Source: Aptenodytes patagonicus (taxonomy: Eukaryota; Chordata; Aves; Sphenisciformes; Spheniscidae). Taken from it: a stretch of DNA of 64,000 nucleotides. Shown here in pieces: positions 22,501-64,000 of the stretch (positions are counted from its first letter, which is position 1; each line of letters starts with the position of its first letter). The notes beneath the pieces were generated by a model. It was not told where the DNA came from. It saw nothing but the letters and a program-made list of their open reading frames with translations, and searched no databases. The translations under genes and the position numbers were made by a program. Location of the stretch: positions 124,001 through 188,000 of the forward strand of contig NC_134951.1 of the NCBI RefSeq assembly GCF_965638725.1, in the 5' to 3' direction.

Positions 22501-25500
22501 GCAAGATGATGACCAGACAAAGGCTCCTCTCCTTCAGAGACAATGTCTCACCCCTAGCCATGGCACCAAGTGTGCAGAGCAGGTCCCAGCTCCCTGTTTG
22601 ACAGGGCCAGCAGTAATGCTGCTGGAGCAAAGACCACCTGAGGAACCACGCCTGCCTTGTGAGCCAGACAGAGCACAGAGTGCCCCTCTTCATGTCAGGC
22701 CACCATGTGCGAGGGAGGCTGCGCAGATACTGACAGGGTCCTAGAAGGCCAGGAGGAGGGAGCTGCATAAGGGTTACTCTTTTCCTGCTCTAATGTGAGA
22801 CAGCCCTGGGCCAGACTTGCACATACTGTACCCCAAACTGGTGTCTGAAGGGAGGGCTCCCCGGGGGGGCTGGCTCACTTGGTCTGCTGGGCTCACTGCT
22901 CTCCAAGACACATGAAGGGTGAAGGGGCTGTTCCTGCCTAGAGCCTGGGACAGGGCAAAAGCAGCAGTTAGTGCCTGCAACCTGGAGAAGGCCCAGCAGC
23001 GGATGTACAGGCAGGACTGTGGGCAAGGGACAGATACCCCTGCTGTGCTCGGGGGAGGGTGCAAACAAGGGTGGAGGATCACTGCTCAGGGCAGGTACCA
23101 CAGGGCCCTGAGCTGTGCTACAGCTCAGCAATGCAGAAGAATTCAGCATGGATAGCAGGGACACCCCACCCCAGCCAGAGATAGGGCAGGGTCCCCAGGT
23201 GGGGCAGTGGCAGAGAACACAACAGGGACAACACACTCCCTGCTTGGTATGTTTCACCAGCCAGGCAGCAAGCCATCTCTCCTCCACACAGCCCAAAACA
23301 GGGTCCCACACTGGAGACCCTGATCCCAGCGCTAGGCAGAGGGACATGTTTGGGAAATTCCTCCTACCTGCATGTGCTGCTTCCCAGAGATCCAGTGCCA
23401 TCTGGAAGGCCTGGGCCACGGTCAGAGTCACAGCCTGGGCCTGTATACAAGAAAGAGGGGAATGTGTGCTTCCATCTGGGCCCTCAAGCCAAGACAACCC
23501 CACTGCCATGGGATCCGAGAGCCCCCAGGCCCCCCTCGCTGCCCTTCCCTGCAGAGCACGCACACGGAAGGCCAGAGCTCAATGCTGTGTCTGTCTACCC
23601 ACGTGGGCCAGCCATCCCCAAGAGGAGATCCCAGAGGAGCTGGGACAGAAGAACCTCCTTTTGCTCACCACCCACCTCTGCAGCATGTGAGCACACATGT
23701 GCTCCCTGGCTCCATATCCAGCTGAGGTGCACAGAGGTAAGGGCCTTCTCTCTCTGAAGGGGGAGAAGGAAGGCCCTTGCTCCCACCCTTACCTCACGGA
23801 GCCAAGAGCAGAAGGGAAGTGCTTACAATCTTCTTCTTGGGCGAGAGGAAGGCATGGCACTCCAGTGCCCCGCTCTCCTGGCTTTGGGCCACATAAGCAA
23901 AGACTTTGTTCTGCAGCTTGTCTGTTGTGCAGTAGGAGATCCTGCAGGCAGAGAGGAGCTGCTCAGGGCAGTAAGGGACCCCAGCAGAGGTCTTCTGCTG
24001 TGCTCCCAGCACACCAACAAGCAGTGCTGACAGCCTGAGGCTTTCATCTGCCCCAGATGATCAGGCAGCCCAACCACCCAGCAAGGGCCAGAGGCTGCCT
24101 GGCACCTACAGCTAGTAAGAGATCACTGCATCCACAGGCATTCCCTCCTGCATTGCCTCAGTGTGCTCCTCGGTCCTCTGATGCCCAGTTCAACCCCAAT
24201 GTATGAACTCAAGCACTGAGACAGAAAGAGCACAGAAGGGTGGGTGATTGTCTCCAAGGACACGATTGGAGGCCAGGCAGTAGGATGGTCTGCCTTGGCA
24301 CATCAGCTCTGGTGCTGAGACCCAAATTTTGCACCAAGGAGATGTCCTGTCTCTGCTTCCCATCTAGACACCAGCCTGCAGCCACACTCCTCTCACACCC
24401 AGCACCCACCGACACCCAACCCAGCCAAAGCACAGCTGGCAGCAGTAAAAAAAAAACCACATCAGCTCTCACAGCAACTGCTTTTAGCCAGCCTGAGCAA
24501 GCTGCAGTCCATGGCACCCTCATCCCATTGCACCCAGAAGGGCAGTCCTGTGTCAGTGGAGAGAGCCAGACATGCAGTCTGGCAGTCCTGCCCTAGCTGT
24601 GGGGGCTTTCCAACCATCAGCCTCAACACCCTGCTTGAATGCCAGAAGAGACAAGCAGGGCCCAGGGAAAAGACAGATAGACTGACCCAGAACTCAAGGC
24701 TGCCCAGGACCCTGCCTGCATTCAGCCCCAGGCAGTGCTGTGAGGCACAGCAGGGAGGTGGTACGGGCCTCAGGGAGCCAAAGGAAGACCTAAGCTTGAA
24801 GGTACCACTGACAGAAGGCCCAGCCCTCCCTGGCTGCTCAAGGTCCCATCAGTCTCCAGCTGGCTGCTGAGGAACACCCAGGCCCTCTCCACATGCCATG
24901 CCCACCTGTAGATGGAGATGTTCTCAACCATCTCCTTTGTGTCTGCATCCTGCAGCGAGATGCCCCTCGGAGACACTGTCAGAATCACCTTCTGGAACTT
25001 GCGAGCTCCCACCCGTGCCTGGCAGTGGGGAGACACCAGACACCTCTGCAAATCTGGCACGGGTCTTCGCCCCCCCCTCACTGGCAGGAATCCCCCAGAC
25101 TCTGTACAAAGTGCCACCCACTTGGACCCTTGCTGCAAAGGCTCCTGCTGTAGGGATGGGAAAGCAGAGCCTAGAGATCAGGCATGACCTGCATAGAACA
25201 CCCCTGGAATCTGTTCACGCTACTGCCACGCATACGGAAAAGGACAGACCCCACCTCCCCCAGTACTTCACCCTCCTCTCCATGCTGTGACAAGCACAGC
25301 TCTGCTCCTAGCAGTGTTCCCAGTGTGGGAGGAGGCAGCGGCAACTGTCCTGCAGGAAGACAACTTCCCCCACAGCACACAGGCGGAGACCAGCCAGCCT
25401 CTTGCATGCCACCCTCCTCTTGGGAACAGCATGGTCCCTAGCTGGGGTTCAGGGCTGGGACATGGACATTTCCTAGAGTCCAGGGGCTGGGCTCTTAATT

Positions 25501-28370
25501 AGCTCTTCTCCATCCCGGCACAGCAGGGCCCCAGGGCCAGCTCTCACCGTGGCAACGATCCTGCGGATGGCAGCAGCAGCCATGTCTTCTCCTTTGGGTT
25601 TTTCTACCAGCGTCATGCCTAGATACTTGAGTGTAAAGCACATCCCCTCAAGCAGTGGCTCCTGCATATCCGCCCAGCTCTCAGGAAGCTCTGCAAAGAC
25701 AAAATCCCTTAGCAGCATAAGCCACATGCCAGCGGCCCCATGGCTAGTCCCAGCAGAGCCACCCCACCTTGTTGCAGCTTCACTGCTCCCAGCAGCAGTG
25801 CTGCTACCTGCACTCAGCAGGGCACTCTCCTGGCTCTGTGACATTCTTGGAAGAGGAACAGAATGAGAGGACAGTTCACCCTCAAAGACCCTTTAGTCCT
25901 CCATTCCTGGAGGTACAGGCTCTGTGAGCACAGATAGTAAGCTCCTGCATATCTGCATAGGGCCTCAGATGCTGTAGTGTTCAGTGCTATCTGCAAAAAA
26001 CTTGCATTTTCAGGTCTCATCTATTTCACTACAAGCAGGATGTGCACTGTACTGCATTCATCTCACCCACTTAAGCCGCTGGCACTCCTCAGGAACAGCA
26101 GCATTTGCTGCCACACTCAGTCAGATCAAAATCCGCAAGTTGTCCCAGTGTAACCAAAGCCAAACCCTCTGGCAGCTATCATCTGCAGCAGCAGGCTGCC
26201 AGGGAAGGGGTAGCTTGTCCAGCACTCATGGTCCAAGCTGAGCTGACTGTGAAGCAACTGCACCACAAAGATTCTGTGTTAAGGAAGAGCTCAGAGTGGT
26301 ATTTCAAGGATGCAAACTAGCTTCCAGGAAAGCACATTTTATGGATGAACTCCAACACACAGAGGGAGGAGGATCATTGGTTGGACTCAATGATCTTAAA
26401 GGTCTTTTCCAACCTAAATGATTCTATGAGAGCTCCCACGTGCATTACTTTTCCGGTCACAGAATTAAAGGGGCACTGACTTCTGTTTTCTGCGTCCTCT
26501 CTTTTCAAACCCCATTGCTGCAGTCAAGAACTAAATAAAAAAACCAATGGGCAGAGTGTCTGTTCACTCAAGGAAGATTCTCTATGGACAGTCCTCAGCA
26601 TCTCCAGCTTCCTTCAGAAACCAGTCTGTTTCACCAGCATGTTCTGCCACACAGCAGATGTGCTGGTAGGAGAAGCAGCCCTGGCTCTACAGTCAGTCCC
26701 GACACCACTACTGTTGGCAGAGAACACACAAAGCAAGCACCGTAGAAGCATCCATTTGACCTCTGCTCCTACAAGACAAAGCCATTGGCTTCAACAGAAA
26801 GTTCACTCTCATCGAAGGCAAAAGCTTTAGTTGTCAGACTAGTGTGCCATACACAAATGAACACTTCTCTTGTGCCAAGCACTTCCTGGTGATAATTTTC
26901 AAGGAGAGCTGAAGCAGATATTAGCACACATTCACTTTCCTCAAATCCCAAAGGGCACAAGGGTGGTGAGAGGAGATACACAGAAGGGCTAAGACACAGG
27001 GAATCACAGTCTCTCTCTTCTTCTTGGGGATTCATCCCACAGAGGAGGGAAGGAACAGGAACACACAAGTTACACGCTCTGCTACAAACACCAGGTTTGT
27101 ACACTTCCCTGGGAATTGCCTAGGTATTTACTGTTCACACTAAGCTAATACTTTTCAGGGTTATTTTTCATCTGTTTCCTGGGATTAGCTCCCTGAACAT
27201 TACTGGCACACTTGCAGAAGGCTCTGACTCATAACTGGAACAACCTGAACCCACAGGGAAATTGGGAGACCTTATTTGCACAGCATACTCCTGCACAAAT
27301 TACAACTACCAGGGAACCCATTTGGTATCATGCAGGCATCAGGGAGAACACTGTCTCACTCCAAACTTTGAGAACAGCCCACATGTGCCGGGGCTGCCAG
27401 AGTGAGGTCTGCTGCTCCAATAAAACCTTTGGGCAGCTATGTCTGAAAAAGCCCAGGCACAGCCCTCCTGCTGGGTCTGTGGGGTCAGTCTCGGATCTGG
27501 CTGTGCCGCAGACAGCACGGCAGTCAGTCTGCAGTGAGCGAAGTGCAGGCCTGCCACACTCACTGTGTGCATGTCCACGCCTGCAGAGAACCAGGCGCAG
27601 TGGTTCGGGGAGGCCAAGGCCTGCACAGGCTGAGGAGGGTACCCGCGGATGGGGTACAGCATGTTCCAGCACCTGGCACCGCCAGCACTTCTTGTCACAG
27701 CTGCCCAAGGCCTTTCAGCCCACTGGCACGGGTGGCCTAAATTCAAAAGTGGGACAAGAGGCTGGCAGCCAGGGGAGCGTGGCAGGGAGGGCCAGGCAAG
27801 CAGCCCACAGCGCTGCTGCCACATAGCCTGCCCCCAGGTACTACCACAGCCTGCTCCACAGCCCCCCTGCTGCACCACAGTGCCGCCAGCCCGCGGCCCC
27901 ACGGCACGGCCACAGCCTGTCCCCCGGACGACAGCCCCCAACTACTCCCCACAGCATCACCAGTCCACCTTAGCCCGCAGCCACAGCCCGTCCCCCGGAC
28001 CCCACACCGCTCCCCACAGCGCCGCCAGTCCGCCTCAGCCCGCGGCCCCACGGCACAGCCACAGCCGTGCCCCACACCGCTCCCCACGAGCAGGCAGCGG
28101 CCGCGTCTCAGGCCCGGCCAGACCGAGATGTGGTCTCCCTGCCCCACGCCCGGCGCACCGGCACTGGTGCAGGCCCGGAGAGATGCCCCGCCCGGCTCGC
28201 GCCACAGGTGAGCCCGACCCCGGCCCCAGACCCATCCCGGCCCGCAACCCCCGCCCGCTCCTCAGCAGCGGTGGCCCGCACTCACTGTGCCGCCGGCGGA
28301 GCCCCAGGCCGTGCCGGGCAAGGCGCGGGCTCCGCAGCACGGCACGCCCCGCCGCCCGCAGCGCCTCCAT
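19524..28370 (-). CDS. LDLRAP1-like: LDLRAP1/ARH-like PTB-domain endocytic adaptor
   Basis: Nine minus-strand exons: 28370-28286, 25690-25548, 25018-24906, 23941-23827, 23440-23368, 22789-22731, 21861-21812, 20400-20315 and 19624-19524. Together they make 825 nt (274 residues plus stop); human LDLRAP1 has 308 residues and, as I recall, nine coding exons. All sites are GT-AG and every phase agrees. The N-terminus [15 protein letters not shown] resembles the LDLRAP1 start. The PTB domain spans about residues 38-172 ([51 protein letters not shown]). PTB domains of this family bind FxNPxY tails of LDL-receptor proteins. The tail is divergent: an acidic run at about 197-205, a DECSVLF segment where ARH has its AP-2 helix, and LLGMHDP in the last exon as a degenerate clathrin box. 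Exons 1-5 are secure. Exons 6-9 rest on splice sites and phase, and exon 6 has a weak donor. The gene shares a promoter with IFT172. Confidence 0.87.
20955..21456 (+). mobile_element. CR1 LINE 3' fragment in LDLRAP1-like intron 7
   Basis: A CR1 3' end of about 500 bp, with coding remnants ([22 protein letters not shown], then [17 protein letters not shown]) and ATTCTATG tail repeats. A frame break is present at about 21.05 kb. It is nearly identical to the 3' part of the inverted copy at 29345-30960. It is antisense to its host gene. Confidence 0.93.
21866..21911 (+). repeat. (CAAA)n microsatellite forming an intron 3' end
   Basis: About nine CAAA units on the plus strand. On the minus strand this is a (GTTT)n run that ends in GCCAG at 21862-21866. 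It therefore serves as the T-rich tract and acceptor of the acidic exon 7 of the LDLRAP1-like gene. Confidence 0.9.
26377..26429 (+). mobile_element. Short CR1 3' tail fragment
   Basis: A 53-bp match to the CR1 3' terminus (TTGGACTCAATGATCTTAAA, then ATTCTATGAG) in the first intron of the LDLRAP1-like gene, antisense to that gene. Confidence 0.85.
27881..28090. repeat. GC-rich minisatellite, three degenerate units
   Basis: Three imperfect copies of a 65-75 bp unit lie at about 27881-27955, 27956-28020 and 28021-28090. Each contains GCCGCCAGTCCGCCTCAGCC-like sequence, a CCACAGCC(C)GTCCCCCGGAC core and a CTCCCCAC end. They sit in intron 1 of the LDLRAP1-like gene, at the edge of the CpG island. 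Confidence 0.75.
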
Positions 28371-28454
28371 AGCGGAGCCGGAGCCGAGCCCTGCCGATAT
28401 CGGGGCGGCGGGAGACCCGGGCGGAGGGGCCGTCGGCCGCTGGGCTCGGCGCGC

Positions 28455-28462
28455 TGACGTCA
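28455..28462. promoter_or_regulatory. Palindromic CRE (TGACGTCA)
   Basis: A full CREB/ATF consensus octamer in the shared promoter, 85 bp from the LDLRAP1-like start codon and 123 bp from the IFT172 start codon. Confidence 0.7.
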
Positions 28463-28482
28463 GCAGCGGCGGAGGCGCTGGG

Positions 28483-28496
28483 GTTGCCGCAGCAAC
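28483..28496. promoter_or_regulatory. RFX X-box (GTTGCCGCAGCAAC)
   Basis: Matches the RFX consensus GTNRCC-N(0-3)-RGYAAC at every position, with a 2-bp spacer. X-boxes bound by RFX2/RFX3 are the classic control element of ciliary genes, including intraflagellar transport genes. This one lies 89 bp upstream of the IFT172 start codon, within the usual distance. Confidence 0.85.
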
Positions 28497-28498
28497 GG

Positions 28499-28508
28499 GG
28501 GGCGGGGC
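28499..28508. promoter_or_regulatory. GC box (GGGGCGGGGC)
   Basis: A consensus SP1/KLF site two bases after the X-box in the TATA-less shared promoter. Confidence 0.6.
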
Positions 28509-28584
28509 GAGGTGGGCCCGGCGGCGGCGGCGGCGGTGGCGCGGGCCCGTCCCGGTGGCGGTGCCGGTCCCGGCGCTCGGCGCG

Positions 28585-62236
<33,652 letters not shown>

Positions 62237-64000
62237 GTGAGTGCCTGTGTGAGCCCTCAGGAGACAGACATGGGGTCCTGGCTCTCTGAAGCAGGGGCAG
62301 CAGGAATGAGTGGGCAGGGCAAAGCAGTCATTTCTGTGGGGAGCATGGGAGGATCACTGCAGCAGCTCAAAAATCGCCTCTCCACTGTCCCCATCTTGGC
62401 CAATCAGGCCTAGTAGGGAAGCATTAGAACCCAGAAGCATATTGGGTTTAAATTTTGTGATTAACGGAGCATTGGAAAAAGCTAAATGAGTTGTTTGGGC
62501 TGGAAATAATTGGTACCATGGAAACAAAGAGACTTGTAAAAGAAAGCCGCCTTTCTACATGTTCTTTAGAGGCCTGGTGTCAGCAGAAATGAGACATCCT
62601 TGTCGTGAAAGCAAATTTGACATGTTTTCATTTTTACTGACCTAAAACTAGCAAATTACCTCAGCAGAGTAATAAAAATGGAGAAAAGCAAAATGAAACT
62701 GTTTTACAGTGCTATTCCAATGCAGTAACAGGAGGAGAAAGCTCTAGATTACCAGAATCTACTTTGAGGGTTTGTTTGTATTCAATGGTTATTGATTGGT
62801 TATTGGTTATTGGTTATTGATTCAATGGTTATTGAGGGCAGGTGTTGATTCTTTGAAGTGAGGCATTGCTTCAGATTGAGTAACAGGGCAGCCCCTGGCA
62901 ATGGAGTCTGCAGTTAGTGGAGACATCACAGCTAATCACCCAGGCAAACACTAATAACTTGGAGAAGCACTGGTAATGTGTTGTACTGTATTTTTATAAC
63001 TTTGTTTCTAATGCAGTAACCAGTAACCTGAGTTTGGGCTCTATTACAGTAAACTTGATTTCTTTTTGACTTGGGCTTCTCTGGTGATACAAATGGTCTT
63101 TGTTGTAGTAGTTGTTACCTTGGAGACCTCTGTGCTGATGTTCTAATTATCAGGAGATACCAGTGTTGATCTTCTTCCATAAAGACTAACTTCACACTCA
63201 ATTGAATGGTAAAGGCTTAATCAGTTTTATTGTCAGCCAGGCACAACACTACCACATTTAGTCCAAGAAGATGTTAGTCTGTTTATGCCTCTAAGAGACC
63301 GTTAGCACAACCTTTCTCCATGACCAGTGCAGAATTTCATGACTTTTGACTCAGCTGTTCTACAGTGATTATACAGGAAAAAAGCTACATTTATCAAAAC
63401 AGGTCACATACAACACTTAATCTTTATCCCAAACTGTCCTGTACCTAGTGTTTCACCAGCATCCACATCTGGGTGTTCAAGTTCTAGACATATCACTGGG
63501 GCACTGGTCTCTCTTGTGCTTAATAAACTTGTTTCCATTGCTCATTTTTTGACAGGATTGCACATTTTATGCAATCTTCTTCATGTCATTACTATATTTA
63601 AGCCTGTGTGAAACAGGTCTTTCCTCAGTTGAATTTCTGTAAGGCCAACTACAGTCAGTCCTCAGCAAAGTGTTTACGTGATCAGCACATGTATGAGCAG
63701 CACTCCAAGGAGGCCTCCAGTCCCAGAGATCTGACAGCATTTGAATAATGTACTAGAGCAGCCTTGCAAATTATGAACGTCTTCAGTCCACAAAGTGTTT
63801 CAATTCATTCTTTCATTAGACTACGGACTGGTTTACAATTGGTACCTGTGATGCCACACTGGGGAGATACTGCATCCTTTAGGTATTTGGCAGTATTCCT
63901 TTGGCAAGTGGTGACCAGCTGAAAAACAGTTTTATTTCCACGTGTAGAAGGATCAGCAAAGCATCAGTTAGTCAGGATTAGAGGTGTCAATTGGGGCCCA
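62237..64000 (+). other. Start of the next IFT172 intron, to the window end
   Basis: It begins with a good donor (GTGAGT). No further IFT172 exon (the conserved segment after AAKQ) was found before 64000, so the rest of the gene lies to the right. Apart from the short repeat at 62.8 kb, nothing recognisable is present. Confidence 0.65.
62780..62837 (+). repeat. GGTTATT short tandem repeat flanked by a 16-bp direct repeat
   Basis: ATTCAATGGTTATTGA occurs at 62780-62795 and again at 62820-62835. Between them run several GGTTATT/TTGGTTATTGG units. The structure looks like slippage followed by local duplication. Confidence 0.85.

Larger units (their letters stand above)
28371..28584. promoter_or_regulatory. 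Bidirectional CpG-island promoter, LDLRAP1-like / IFT172
   Basis: Only 214 bp separate the start codons of the minus-strand LDLRAP1-like gene and the plus-strand IFT172 gene. The interval is GC- and CpG-dense and lies inside an island of about 27.88-28.72 kb. No TATA box is visible. It contains a CRE, an X-box and a GC box within 54 bp of each other (28455-28508). Both genes must start transcription here unless an undetected 5' noncoding exon lies further out. Confidence 0.85.

Noticed and set aside
21836..22768. A 310-codon minus-strand open frame
   Set aside because: It spans intron sequence of the LDLRAP1-like gene in a different frame from exon 6 and ends in the translated (GTTT)n repeat.
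23595..23786. Possible extra minus-strand exon with a Glu/Leu-rich segment ([13 protein letters not shown])
   Set aside because: It lies in intron 4, between PTB exons that join perfectly in phase and match LDLRAP1 without an insertion.

Overview
The window looks like a bird nuclear genome, or at least a sauropsid one. The genes are split by GT-AG introns. The interspersed repeats are almost all CR1 LINEs whose 3' ends carry the ATTCTATG short repeat. CpG islands sit at gene starts. Species cannot be told from the sequence.

Layout. Bases 1-3097 hold three tandem head-to-tail copies of a CR1 3' half (period 1058 bp). They abut a CpG island that is the promoter of FNDC4 (+ strand, six coding exons, 3429-15085, poly(A) signal at 16773). 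A gene-free stretch (about 16.8-19.4 kb) separates FNDC4 from a convergent minus-strand gene. I reconstruct that gene as nine phase-compatible exons (28370 down to 19524, 274 residues) encoding an LDLRAP1/ARH-type PTB-domain endocytic adaptor. Its first exon lies 214 bp from the start codon of IFT172 (+ strand). The two therefore share a CpG-island bidirectional promoter, which contains a perfect RFX X-box, a palindromic CRE and a GC box. IFT172 fills the rest of the window: 39 exons (28585-62236) encode 1437 residues in an unbroken frame, and the gene runs off the right edge.

How the genes relate. FNDC4 is a secreted or shed type I membrane fibronectin-III protein. The LDLRAP1-like protein should be a cytoplasmic clathrin adaptor. 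IFT172 is an IFT-B ciliary transport subunit. There is no operon-like pathway linking them; the interest is in genome structure. FNDC4 and IFT172 are direct neighbours in human 2p23, while LDLRAP1 and FNDC5 (the FNDC4 paralogue) both lie on human 1p. The LDLRAP1-like gene between FNDC4 and IFT172 is therefore best explained as a genome-duplication paralogue (ohnologue) kept here and missing at the mammalian locus.

Other CR1 pieces lie in introns (13.2, 20.9, 26.4, 29.3, 39.8 and 44.4 kb), mostly antisense to the host gene. No tRNA, rRNA, CRISPR or viral gene was seen.
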